From: CAYVFC01 sp964450715
GTDB lineage: Bacteria > Myxococcota_A > Polyangia > Polyangiales > JAFGIB01
Direction of reading: 5' to 3'
Length of the DNA stretch: 19,046 nucleotides
Assembly: GCA_964450715.1 (NCBI GenBank)
Contig: CAYVFC010000148.1
Location: 1-19,046 of the forward strand
The position numbers were made by a program, and so were the translations under genes. The stretch's first letter is position 1. The number at the start of each line of letters is the position of its first letter. The notes under the pieces were generated by a model, which saw only the letters and a list, made by a program, of their open reading frames with translations, had not been told where the DNA came from and made no database searches. Below are positions 1 to 7,860 of the stretch, in pieces.

Positions 1-24
1 GCGTAAATCGCCGTCAGAAACCGT

Positions 25-894
25 TTGGGCCGGCTGTTAAGCGATCACGCGTGTTACTGCGTTGAAAACGGGCGTACGCGGGAGCGTCCCAGCATACCGG
101 ACGGTCTATTCTTTTTACTGGTCAATCCCACTCTGGTTTACCCCGCTCGAGGAGGAGATCTAGCGAAAACCTCTTTCAGCTTTCGCGCGCTGGGGCGCTG
201 CTGCTTGGGGGTGCTCGGCCTCACCGTCCAGATGCAAGTGATGTCGGCGCTGTATCGGCTCGAGTTTCCGATCACCTACGTGGGCCAGAATGGCTTTCTG
301 GCGAGTGCGGCCGGCGTGTTGCTCTGCATGTTCGCTTTTTATTTGGGGCATTCCGGCCTCGCCAGCTTCCAGATCGGCGCCTTGCGAATGCTGGGTTTCG
401 ACCCGCCGGAGCGCTATCACTACTCCTTTCTGGCAACCAGCCCGCTTGATCTCTGGAGACGTTGGAACACCTACCTGGGGCTCTGGCTTCAGCGATACGT
501 CTTTCTTCCGCTCGCGTTGCGCTGGTCTCGCGCTCGAGGAAAAAGCGCTTCCGGTCCGGCCAAAGCTGCGGCGCTGGTCGCGACCTTTGCCGTCTGCGGG
601 CTTCTGCACGAGCATGCGGGTCTGGTCAACCACCGATTCGTTGCCTTGAACGCCTTTCTGGGATTCTCGTTTTTCGGCCTGGCGGCGGTGATATGGACCG
701 AAGCGGTAAAACGAGCGAACCGGGCGTGGATGGGTGTAGGCATAGCTCAATACCCGCTAACGGTCCGTTATGCCGGGTACGGCGTTTCTATGCTCTTACA
801 GCTGCATATAGCCATTCTTTTCGGCTGGATCACATTGCCCGCTCTGGCCGGCCTCGGCATTCCGAGCTTCTTGGCTCGCTTTCTTCTCCCTTGA
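25..894 (+). CDS. MBOAT-like membrane acyltransferase, N-terminus probably missing
   Basis: Polytopic membrane protein resembling the catalytic half of membrane-bound O-acyltransferases, which move acyl chains onto lipids, sugars or proteins. Seen: NPTLVYPARG near residues 34-43, like the conserved proline-rich region of the family; several hydrophobic segments; WRRWNTYLGLWLQRYVFLPL (about 144-163), matching the family's W-RRW-x(n)-W-LRDYVY-PL stretch; then CGLLHEH with a candidate catalytic His at 195. The reading frame opens after a TAA at 4-6 and the first usable start is a TTG at 25. Family members usually have several further membrane segments before this region, and residues 1-25 are not hydrophobic, so the gene is either truncated by a nonsense or frameshift change or begins outside this frame. 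It converges on the HTTM-like gene. Family fairly sure; substrate unknown. Confidence 0.6.
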   Translation: MGRLLSDHACYCVENGRTRERPSIPDGLFFLLVNPTLVYPARGGDLAKTSFSFRALGRCCLGVLGLTVQMQVMSALYRLEFPITYVGQNGFLASAAGVLLCMFAFYLGHSGLASFQIGALRMLGFDPPERYHYSFLATSPLDLWRRWNTYLGLWLQRYVFLPLALRWSRARGKSASGPAKAAALVATFAVCGLLHEHAGLVNHRFVALNAFLGFSFFGLAAVIWTEAVKRANRAWMGVGIAQYPLTVRYAGYGVSMLLQLHIAILFGWITLPALAGLGIPSFLARFLLP

Positions 895-900
895 CCGGAA

Positions 901-955
901 GGATCCACCGCTAGACGGAAGCCGCGAGCAGAAAAACGGCGGTGAGATCCGTCTA
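901..955. terminator. Inverted repeats between convergent genes, possible bidirectional terminator
   Basis: The short gap between the two convergent genes holds overlapping inverted repeats. TAGACGGA (912-919) pairs with TCCGTCTA (948-955), with GCCG (921-924) and CGGC (937-940) nested inside. Alternatively GGATCCACCGC (901-911) pairs with GCGGTG-A-GATCC (939-950) with one bulge. There is no T-run, so this is not a classical intrinsic terminator. A role in separating converging transcripts is inferred from position. Confidence 0.35.
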
Positions 956-2038
956 ACGAGTGTCGTTTGTGCCGTGTATTCCGGTTCCGGCGGGCCTCTG
1001 GCCGAAGACGAGGTGGTCGACGCCGACACCCAACCGTTCGATCAATGCCGAGGACGCTCTCGACGGCTGGGTCAGGCCGAGGGGATGGGAAACCAGAAAG
1101 ACCAAGGCCACCGCCGTGTAACACGCCGCCATGGCCGGCGCGAATCCAATCGGATTCGACCCGCGGCGATCGCGCGAGACTACTTGACCGCCTTGGCCGA
1201 ATATCGGCAGGCCGGTCGATGCCAACATCGCGTTGACCAGGATCGCACCCGTCTGCCAGGCGAGCCAAGCGTGTGTGGCCAGTTGTACGGCGATGCTCAG
1301 CCGTCTCGGCCAGCTTCCGCGCGGCATAAGCTGTAGAGCAGGCACCAACAGTAACGCTATAGGGAGCCAGGCGGAGGAGGGAAACCCGTTCCAGAAAGCC
1401 CTCCAGAAGCCGACATTCAAGTATAGAAGCCCTAGGTTGACGAGGAAGAGCCTGGTGGTAAGCGGCTCGTCGCTCGCTCGTGGTTGAGAGATACGAGAGC
1501 GGTTTCCCGCTCGCAATGCCAGGTCGGCCGGTAACAGGACAAGCCAAAGTAACAGAAAAGCCACCACGTAGTCTTCGAACGCGTTCGCGCTTTGGCGACC
1601 GCGGACCAATACGGTGAAGAAAAGCAGGGTGCCGGCAGCAATACCGCGCGCCATGACGCCCGCTGCGATGAAAACGCACGCGCAGGCGGCGGCCATCCAG
1701 GGTACGGAGGGCGGTAGCGCCTGAAGCCAGGCGAGCGCCACGACCGCGATCCCGCCGCCGGTATACGGGCCGCGGGCCGCGAGGTCAGCGGGGATGGTTC
1801 CGGAAAGGGAACCGACTTCATGCAGGCCAAACCAAGCCGCTAGCAATAGACCAACGACTATACGATACAACGCCAACGAAGTTGTGAGCGTATCCCCGCG
1901 CGCAACGCCGCTCACCGCGGAGAAGGGAATCGCAAAACGACCGGCCACTGTCCCGGACCGCGCAGATCGACCTGCCTCGCCGGCACCGATCGCCGGAACG
2001 CCCCCTCTATCTTTCATCGGCAGGGAGATGTATCTCAT
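953..2038 (-). CDS. HTTM-domain-like multi-pass membrane protein
   Basis: Integral membrane protein of about 361 residues resembling the HTTM family (horizontally transferred transmembrane domain, related to vitamin K-dependent gamma-carboxylase). Seen: a family-like first helix LALYRIVVGLLLAAWF (about 55-70), repeated hydrophobic segments, a charged loop followed by SANAFEDYVVAFLLLWLVLLPAD, and LFLVNLGLLYLNVGFWRAFWNG, like the family's LxYxxxGxxK region. The first ~50 residues are polar and basic, so the true start may be internal; ATG 2038 and ATG 2017 both lack a clear ribosome site. Enzymatic activity cannot be inferred. Its 3' end meets the MBOAT-like gene. Base composition of both genes looks somewhat lower in GC than the genes from 2444 on, which may mean separate acquisition. 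Confidence 0.6.
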   Translation of the reverse strand: MRYISLPMKDRGGVPAIGAGEAGRSARSGTVAGRFAIPFSAVSGVARGDTLTTSLALYRIVVGLLLAAWFGLHEVGSLSGTIPADLAARGPYTGGGIAVVALAWLQALPPSVPWMAAACACVFIAAGVMARGIAAGTLLFFTVLVRGRQSANAFEDYVVAFLLLWLVLLPADLALRAGNRSRISQPRASDEPLTTRLFLVNLGLLYLNVGFWRAFWNGFPSSAWLPIALLLVPALQLMPRGSWPRRLSIAVQLATHAWLAWQTGAILVNAMLASTGLPIFGQGGQVVSRDRRGSNPIGFAPAMAACYTAVALVFLVSHPLGLTQPSRASSALIERLGVGVDHLVFGQRPAGTGIHGTNDTR

Positions 2039-2443
2039 GGCGAGTAGAAATTCGCTTGCCTACCCTACGTCTCGAACAAACCCGACGCTCAACCCTATTC
2101 GAGGTTCGCGAAGCGCGCATCACCCGATAAGGGTGACCAATGCCATACCGTGTCACCGCCTGGTCCGATTTCCTCGCGAATTCGGTACATTACCGCCAGA
2201 CCCCGGCCGCGCGCCCACTCGCTTCGATCGGGTTGCCAGCCAGGGTCCGCCAATCTAGGATGTGCCCGTTTTGCCAGCCGTTCCGGGCCGTCCGGAAGGG
2301 CTGGCGCCCGGCGGTAGTGGCCGGGGGTAGGCGGACCGTACGGCAGAGGAGGTACGGCCGTTTTCTTTCCGATCGATTCCCGCAGACGGTCGATCCCACC
2401 AGAGAGAACCAAAGTGCCAGCTTCGAGAACAGGACCCACAGCC
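2039..2443. other. Intergenic region upstream of the PpiD-like gene
   Basis: About 400 bases without a credible gene; the frames that run through it are shadows. It lies between divergently oriented genes and so should hold promoters for both. Visible structure: a hairpin TTCCGG-GCCGT-CCGGAA (2281-2297), an inverted repeat CCGTAC/GTACGG (2336-2341 and 2352-2357), and AGGA at 2431-2434, a likely ribosome site for ATG 2444. I see no consensus -35/-10 pair. Confidence 0.4.
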
Positions 2444-4183
2444 ATGCAGCGGTTGCGCACCTGGGGCGTAACCTTCGTCGTCGTCTTTCTGGCCGCGGTC
2501 TTCGCGCTTCAGTTCGGCGGGCCGCAGGCCGAGGGCTGCCTGGGGACGGGCGGAGGCGTCGCCTACGCCGCCCGCGTCTACGGCGAGAACATCTCCCAGG
2601 GCGATTTCCGCGCCGCCTTCATCCTGGCCGGCGGCAGGGGCCTCACCCCCGAGATGATCGCGCAGACCGGCTTCGAGAGGCGGGTGCTGGACGGCCTGGT
2701 GGAGCGGGCGCTGTTGGCCCGCGAGGCGCGCGAGCTGGGCTTTCGCATCAGCGAGGACGAGGTAATGCGCGAGATCGCGGCAGACGGGACTCTGTACGTC
2801 TCGCTCTCGGTGGAGGCGCCGCCGCTGATGCTCTCCCGGGAGATGGGCCCGCTGGAGTCGGGGCCCCGGCAGATCGATTTCACCGACAAGGACGGCGTCT
2901 TCGATCCCAAGCACCTGCGGGGCTTCGTGCAGTACGAGCTGCGCCGCAGCATCAAGGAGTTCACCGAGGGTCAGATCGACGAGCGGCTGGCGCAGCTGAT
3001 GCGCGACACGGTGACCGCCGGGGTGGTGGTGAGCGAGGGCGAGCTCTGGGACGAGTACGTGCGGGAGCAGGAGAAGACGGTGCTCGGGTACGTGCGCTTC
3101 TCCCCCCAGTACTACCGCTCCTCCTCGCCGCCATCCGAGGAGCAGATCGAGGCCTGGATGGCCGAGAACGCGGAAGCCATCGACAAGGCCTACCAGGAGC
3201 AGAAGCAGCGCTACACCGGCCTGCCCAAGCAGGTACGGGCGCGGCATATCCTCATCAAAGTCTCGCAAGACGCCGACGATCCGAGTGTCGAGGCCGCGCG
3301 CAAGCAGGCCGAGCAGCTGGCGAATCGGGCCCGCCAGGGCGAGGACTTCGCGGCTCTGGCCCGCGAGCACAGCGGGGACACGGGAAGCGCGCGGCAAGGC
3401 GGAGATCTGGGCTACAACCCCAAGGGCAGGATGGTCCCGGAGTTCGACGATACGCAGTTCTCGCTCGAGCCGGGAGAGGTCTCCGATCCGGTGCGCACGC
3501 GCTACGGCTTCCACGTGATCCGGGTCGAGGGCGTGCGCGAGGGCGACGTACCCGTAGAGGAGGCCAAGCGGGAGATCGGCGAGAAGCTCATGCACGCCGA
3601 GTACGGCCAGCGGCTCGCCCGACAGGCGGCTGAGCAGGCGCTCGAAAGGCTGAAACAGGGCATGAGCATGGAGGAGCTCGACCTGGAGCTCGGAGGGCCC
3701 GATCCCGCACAAGCGGCCGCGGACGAGACCCGGGACGAGAAGGGCGAGAACGGCGAGAAGGGCAAGGACGAGAAGGGCGAGAACGAAGCGGAAAAGGCGC
3801 CCGCCGACATGCGCGATCCGCTCGCGCCGCGGGTGCAACAGACCCGCCCCTTCGGCCGGGTGGAGGTGCCCATCGCCGGGCCCTTCGACTCGGCGCCGCT
3901 GGTCACGTCGGCCTTCGAGCTGAGCGACGAGCAGCCGCTTCCCGCCGAGCCCATGCGACTGGGCGAGGATTGGTTCGTCTACCGGCTGCACTCGCGAATG
4001 CAGGCCGATCGGGCCGCCTTCACCGAACAGGTCAAGAGCGAGATCTCCAGGGTGTTGCTCTACGTCAAGCGCAGGGACGTGCTGGCGGACTATGTCGCCG
4101 GGCTGAAGAAGAAGGCGCAGGCCCGCAATGCGCTGAGCGTGCGCCAGGTGGCCAGACAGCAACCGACCGGGCTTGAGCAGTAG
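2444..4183 (+). CDS. PpiD/SurA-type periplasmic peptidyl-prolyl isomerase, membrane anchored
   Basis: Predicted folding factor for exported and outer-membrane proteins. Seen in the 579-residue product from ATG 2444: a single N-terminal membrane anchor (about 8-27); a SurA_N-like helical region with LVERALLAREARELGFRIS (about 85-103); a parvulin (PpiC) domain (about 265-362) with the hallmarks RARHILIKV, FAALAREHSGD, GGDLGYNPKGRMVPEF and RYGFHVIRVEG; a Lys/Glu/Gly low-complexity linker (about 428-452); and a second, degenerate C-terminal region like PpiD's. ATG 2444 is preferred because AGGA lies 9 bases upstream and the anchor follows directly; an in-frame GTG at 2414 would add ten residues. 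Domain order (anchor, chaperone, parvulin, tail) fits PpiD better than soluble SurA. An M16 peptidase follows, so the pair may serve envelope protein quality control (inference). Confidence 0.88.
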   Translation: MQRLRTWGVTFVVVFLAAVFALQFGGPQAEGCLGTGGGVAYAARVYGENISQGDFRAAFILAGGRGLTPEMIAQTGFERRVLDGLVERALLAREARELGFRISEDEVMREIAADGTLYVSLSVEAPPLMLSREMGPLESGPRQIDFTDKDGVFDPKHLRGFVQYELRRSIKEFTEGQIDERLAQLMRDTVTAGVVVSEGELWDEYVREQEKTVLGYVRFSPQYYRSSSPPSEEQIEAWMAENAEAIDKAYQEQKQRYTGLPKQVRARHILIKVSQDADDPSVEAARKQAEQLANRARQGEDFAALAREHSGDTGSARQGGDLGYNPKGRMVPEFDDTQFSLEPGEVSDPVRTRYGFHVIRVEGVREGDVPVEEAKREIGEKLMHAEYGQRLARQAAEQALERLKQGMSMEELDLELGGPDPAQAAADETRDEKGENGEKGKDEKGENEAEKAPADMRDPLAPRVQQTRPFGRVEVPIAGPFDSAPLVTSAFELSDEQPLPAEPMRLGEDWFVYRLHSRMQADRAAFTEQVKSEISRVLLYVKRRDVLADYVAGLKKKAQARNALSVRQVARQQPTGLEQ

Positions 4184-4195
4184 AGCGCAACTCGG

Positions 4196-4323
4196 AAATG
4201 CGGACCGAGTATTTCGGAGAGCGGCGACCCCAGATGCAAGGAGCGACGACGAGGAATAGTGGTGCTATTTTGAGGAGGAGCGACGCCGCAGATGGGGTCG
4301 CCTCGCCCGAAAGACGACGGGAG
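4196..4323 (+). repeat. Dispersed structured repeat, copy A
   Basis: A 128-base non-coding repeat starting 12 bases after the PpiD-like stop. Aligned by eye, it matches the reverse complement of 11568-11696 end to end with one single-base gap and roughly 80% or better identity. Inner arms GGCGACCCCA (4223-4232) and TGGGGTCGCC (4293-4302) are perfectly complementary. Smaller hairpins are CCGA-GTATT-TCGG near the start and AATAG-TGGTG-CTATT near the middle. The open frame of the next gene runs into it, but those residues are repeat-derived. Confidence 0.8.
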
Positions 4324-4354
4324 CATCTATGAGATGTGCTCGAGTAGAGGGGGG

Positions 4355-5707
4355 ATGAGAACGGCCGAGAAGAAGGCTCCGCAAACCGCCGCGCCGGTGC
4401 TGCCGGACGGCGAGCACCAGGTGCTCCGCTTCCGGCTGCAAAACGGGCTCAGGTTCATCGTCATCCCCCAGCCCCACCTGCACAGCGCGGCGCTGACCGC
4501 GGCGGTGCACGTGGGCTCGCGCCACGAGGACGCCGCCAGCAGCGGGCTCAGCCACCTGCTGGAACATATGCTGTTCCGGGGCACCTGTAGCTACCGCTCG
4601 GCGCACGACCTCAACCTGGCCGTCGAGCAGCTGGGGGGCAGCGGCTGGGGCGTGACCTATTCCGATCATACGCTGTTCGGCCTGACCCTTCCGCCCGAAA
4701 ACGCGGAGCTGGGAATGCGGATCTTCAGCGAGCTGTTTCTCTGCCCCCGGTTGGAGGACCTGCAGGTCGAGAAACGGATCGTGCGCGAGGAGATCCTGCA
4801 GAGCCTGGACGAGAACGGGCGCAACGTGGACGTAGACGATCTGGGGCGCAAGCTGTTGTTCGGCTCGCACCCGCTGGGCTTCACCATCGGCGGCAACGCG
4901 ACCAACGTGGAGCGCTTCAGCGCGGCGGATCTGCAGGAGCACCGGCAGCGCTATTACGTGGCGGAGAACATGGTGCTGTGCGCGGCGGGCGCGGTCGACC
5001 CCGATCGGCTGCTCGCGGAGGCGAGCCGCTGCTTCGGCGCGCTGCCCCGCGGCCGGCGGATCGACCCGGGCGCGCCGGGTGCTTTCGAGACCGGGCCGCG
5101 CTTCCGCTTCGTGGACAGCCCCGGAAGCCAGAGCGACCTGCGCATCTTCTTTCCTACCTGGGGCGAGAGCGATGACAGACGCATGGCGCTTCAGCTGCTG
5201 ACCCGCGTGATCGACGACGGCATGAGCACGCGGCTGCAGCGGCGGATCGTCGATGAGCTGGGGTTGGCCTACGACGTGTTCGCGGTGCTGGAGCTGTACC
5301 AGGAGTGCGGGGTGTTCGGGATAGGGGCCACGGCCGAGCACGGCAAGGTGCCCCGACTGGTCAAGGAGACGCTCAAGCTGCTCTGGGAGATGACGCAAGA
5401 GGAGATATCCGGGCTCGAGCTCGACAAGGCCCGACAGCGCTACCGCTGGAATTTGCGGGCCTCTCTGGACAACGCCGAGAGCATGTGTTCGCATTACGGG
5501 ACCATGGCCCTGTTCGACCTGGACGGCCATTTGCAGCAGCTAGCCGAGAGCGCCACCCGCGTGACCGCCGCCGAGCTGCGCGAGACAGCCGCGCAGATCA
5601 TCCGGCCCGAGGGGCTGCACGTGGCCTGCGTCGGGATGCTGGACCGCAGGATGGCGCGGCAGACGCGCGAGGCGACCTACGCTTTCGGGTCGGCCGGTGG
5701 ACGCTAG
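4355..5707 (+). CDS. M16-family zinc metallopeptidase (pitrilysin/processing-peptidase-like)
   Basis: Predicted zinc endopeptidase of family M16. Seen: the inverted zinc motif HLLEH at residues 67-71 in GLSHLLEHMLFRGT, and a downstream acidic zinc ligand in KRIVREEILQSLDENGRN (Glu near 146), the usual ~75 residues later. The LQNGLRFIVIPQP and YYVAENMVLCAAGAVDP segments are typical of the N-terminal M16 fold; an inactive-type M16_C domain follows. At 450 residues it is the size of a single M16B subunit, so it probably works as a homodimer. Start chosen at ATG 4355, directly after a purine-rich AGAGGGGGG; upstream in-frame ATGs at 4292 and 4334 lie in or next to repeat copy A. No signal peptide is visible, so location is uncertain. 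The stop codon is supplied by the left end of the MITE-like element that follows. Confidence 0.88.
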   Translation: MRTAEKKAPQTAAPVLPDGEHQVLRFRLQNGLRFIVIPQPHLHSAALTAAVHVGSRHEDAASSGLSHLLEHMLFRGTCSYRSAHDLNLAVEQLGGSGWGVTYSDHTLFGLTLPPENAELGMRIFSELFLCPRLEDLQVEKRIVREEILQSLDENGRNVDVDDLGRKLLFGSHPLGFTIGGNATNVERFSAADLQEHRQRYYVAENMVLCAAGAVDPDRLLAEASRCFGALPRGRRIDPGAPGAFETGPRFRFVDSPGSQSDLRIFFPTWGESDDRRMALQLLTRVIDDGMSTRLQRRIVDELGLAYDVFAVLELYQECGVFGIGATAEHGKVPRLVKETLKLLWEMTQEEISGLELDKARQRYRWNLRASLDNAESMCSHYGTMALFDLDGHLQQLAESATRVTAAELRETAAQIIRPEGLHVACVGMLDRRMARQTREATYAFGSAGGR

Positions 5708-5875
5708 AGCACCGATCGGGTTGAAAAGCCCATGATTTCGCGGCTTATAGGGGCCATGTTCGGCGTTGTCCCTCCTCGAAGTGGCTCTACCACTGCTTCG
5801 TCGGGCCAAGCACCGAATCTGACACCCTCTAAACACACGAACTCAAAGAGTTTTCAACCCGTTCGCTGCTCTAGC
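5703..5875. mobile_element. MITE-like element with 25-bp terminal inverted repeats
   Basis: 173-base element with terminal inverted repeats at 5703-5727 and 5851-5875, matching at 23 of 25 positions. The outer part reads GCTAGAGCA and the inner part CGGGTTGAAAA. An internal hairpin AGTGG-CTCTA-CCACT lies near 5781-5795. No transposase is encoded, so any mobility would be non-autonomous. The left end contributes TAG (5705-5707) as stop for the M16 gene. No target-site duplication is evident. Alternative: a transcriptional or processing signal between two genes of one operon. Confidence 0.7.
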
Positions 5876-5896
5876 CGCCGTCCCGGAAAGGCTCTG

Positions 5897-7438
5897 TTGC
5901 CGCCCGGCGGGCGAGTCGAGCGCTCCGCCTTCGCCCTGCTCGGGCTCTGCTCGGCGCTGCCGCTCTTTCTGGTCCGTTACCCGCCGCTACAGGACCTGCC
6001 CCAGCACTTGGCCGCGGTGCAGGTGCTGCACGGCTACGGCGACCCCGGCTTCGGCTTCGCGCAGTACTTCGAGCTCGATCTGCTCCGCACCCAGTATCTG
6101 ACGTATTATCTGGCCGCGCACCTGCTGGCCTATCTGCTGGGCGTGACGCTAGCCAACAAGGTGTTGTTGGGCGCGGTGCTGCTGGGCACGCCCTGGGCCA
6201 TACGCTACCTGCTGGGCGTTCTGGGCAGGGACCGCAGGCTGGCCTATCTCGCCTTTCCCCTGATCTACAACGCCCATCTGGTGCTGGGCTTCTTCAACTT
6301 CATCGCGGCCATTCCCCTGGTTTTCGTCGGACTCGGGCTGGCCGTGGAGCAGCGCAGGCAACCGCGGATGCGCCGCGAGATTTTCTTTTCGCTGCTGGCG
6401 CTGCTGACCTTCTTCACCCACGTGGTTCCCTTTGCCTTTCTCGCCCTGGGCCTGTTTTTGATCGCGTTGGGACCGGGGCCGCAACAGACGCTGCGGCGGC
6501 TGCTGCCCCTGGTGCCGGCCGCGGTCGGCGCCGTGTTCTGGGCGCTGAACAGCCCCGCCGGCCGGGCGACCGTCGAGGCGGCGGCGGGCGAGGCGGCCGG
6601 AGGCGGGCCGCGGGCGCGGTACCAGCAGTGGAACGAGGGCCTGCGCCAGCTCCCGCTCTGGCTTACCGATGTCCTGCACATCCGGCTGGACGAGCGGCTG
6701 CTGCAGATCTGGGCGGGGCTGGTAGTTTTGATGTTCGTATTCGGTGCGCTGCAGCGCCGGCCCGCGCCCGGCGACCCGCCCCGGCCGGCCCGGCTACAGC
6801 TCTCGCTCGGCCGGCGGCTCTGGCTGCTGCCGCTCGTGGCCGCGGTCGGCTACTTCTTCCTGCCGGTCTCGTATGACTGGATCTGGCCCATCGCCCAGCG
6901 CTTTCCCCTGCTGGCGGCGCTGTTTCTGCTGCCGGTACTGCCCTACCCCAAGCGGACGGCCGCGGGCCTGTTGACGGCGGCGGTGCTGCTGCTATCGGCT
7001 ACCGGCCTGTTCATGGCCGGCCGCGCCTTCTACCGCTTCGACCGCGAGGAGGTGGGAGCCTTCGACGCCGCGCTCGAGACCATACCGCCCGGACAGCGGG
7101 TGGCCGGGCTCATCTTCGAACGCGGCAGCCACCAGGTCCGCTTCTCGCCCTTCATCCACTACGCGGCCTACTATCAGGCGCGGAAAGGGGGCGCGGTGAT
7201 GTTCACCTTCGCCGACTTCCCCCAGTCGCCCTTTCGCTTCCGGGAGGGCAACCGCCCGCCCCGGGTACGGCCCCGCTGGGAGTGGACGCCGGAGAGGGTG
7301 AATCCTGCGCGCGATCTGGGTTGGTACCGCTACGTGCTGGTACGCGGCCGGCCGGGGATGATCGACCGGCAGCGCCGTTTTTATCGGCCTATCTACAGAA
7401 GCGGGCGCTGGAGCGTATGGAAGAGGCGCGGGCCGTGA
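5897..7438 (+). CDS. Polytopic membrane protein, GT-C-glycosyltransferase-like
   Basis: About 513 residues with roughly ten hydrophobic segments and a soluble C-terminal part (from about residue 400). After the first helix comes RYPPLQDLPQHLAAVQVL, placing Asp and His in the first outer loop, the layout in which GT-C glycosyltransferases carry their catalytic acidic residue. No further signature lets me name a family or substrate, so the glycosyltransferase idea is tentative. The frame is open from ATG 5732, but 5732-5875 is inside the MITE-like element and codes for polar, low-quality sequence. I prefer TTG 5897, with GGAAAG at 5885-5890 upstream. It is followed on the same strand by a small gene whose start is 41 bases downstream, so cotranscription is likely. 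Confidence 0.6.
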   Translation: MPPGGRVERSAFALLGLCSALPLFLVRYPPLQDLPQHLAAVQVLHGYGDPGFGFAQYFELDLLRTQYLTYYLAAHLLAYLLGVTLANKVLLGAVLLGTPWAIRYLLGVLGRDRRLAYLAFPLIYNAHLVLGFFNFIAAIPLVFVGLGLAVEQRRQPRMRREIFFSLLALLTFFTHVVPFAFLALGLFLIALGPGPQQTLRRLLPLVPAAVGAVFWALNSPAGRATVEAAAGEAAGGGPRARYQQWNEGLRQLPLWLTDVLHIRLDERLLQIWAGLVVLMFVFGALQRRPAPGDPPRPARLQLSLGRRLWLLPLVAAVGYFFLPVSYDWIWPIAQRFPLLAALFLLPVLPYPKRTAAGLLTAAVLLLSATGLFMAGRAFYRFDREEVGAFDAALETIPPGQRVAGLIFERGSHQVRFSPFIHYAAYYQARKGGAVMFTFADFPQSPFRFREGNRPPRVRPRWEWTPERVNPARDLGWYRYVLVRGRPGMIDRQRRFYRPIYRSGRWSVWKRRGP

Positions 7439-7479
7439 AGGGACGCGGCGGCCGGACAACCGGCGGGGAGGATGAACCG

Positions 7480-7860
7480 GTGTCGAAGCGTACCCGGGCA
7501 GAGGACAGCCGCCTGGCCGATCTCATCGACGCGCTACAGGTGGCGGCGGCCGACGCCGAGCAGCAAGCGGAGGCGCTCGAGGCCTTTCGCCGCATCGCTT
7601 TCGAGATCCGGGCCGGGCAGGTCGTGGCGCTTCTCGACGAGCAGCTGAGGCGCCAGCAGGTGCTGCCCGAACCGGTCGCCGAGCGGATCCGGAGGATAGA
7701 TGAGCTGTTCGACGCCATGGTGGAGCGGGGCGACGAGCAGCTGTTCAGTGAGGAGGCGTTGCAGGGCTCGCCGCTGTGGAGCGAACTGAGGGCAGCGGCG
7801 CGCCAGGCGCTGGAGCTTCTGGGCGTGCCCCGCCGACCTATCCTCAATCCGACTCGTTGA
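7480..7860 (+). CDS. Small helical protein of unknown function
   Basis: A 126-residue product, rich in Ala, Glu, Arg and Leu and predicted mostly helical, with no cysteine, signal peptide or membrane segment. I do not recognise a family. GTG 7480 is chosen because GGGGAGGA (7465-7472) lies seven bases upstream; in-frame ATG 7417 would overlap the preceding gene. Codon use fits the neighbours, with strong GC at third positions, supporting a real gene. It ends by overlapping the 3' end of the convergent PASTA gene by 17 bases. Confidence 0.6.
   Translation: MSKRTRAEDSRLADLIDALQVAAADAEQQAEALEAFRRIAFEIRAGQVVALLDEQLRRQQVLPEPVAERIRRIDELFDAMVERGDEQLFSEEALQGSPLWSELRAAARQALELLGVPRRPILNPTR

Noticed and set aside
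5732..5896. Upstream start (ATG 5732) for the GT-C-like membrane protein
   Set aside because: Most of this stretch is inside the MITE-like element and encodes Ser/Pro/Thr-rich residues without a membrane segment; TTG 5897 fits better, though this is not certain.
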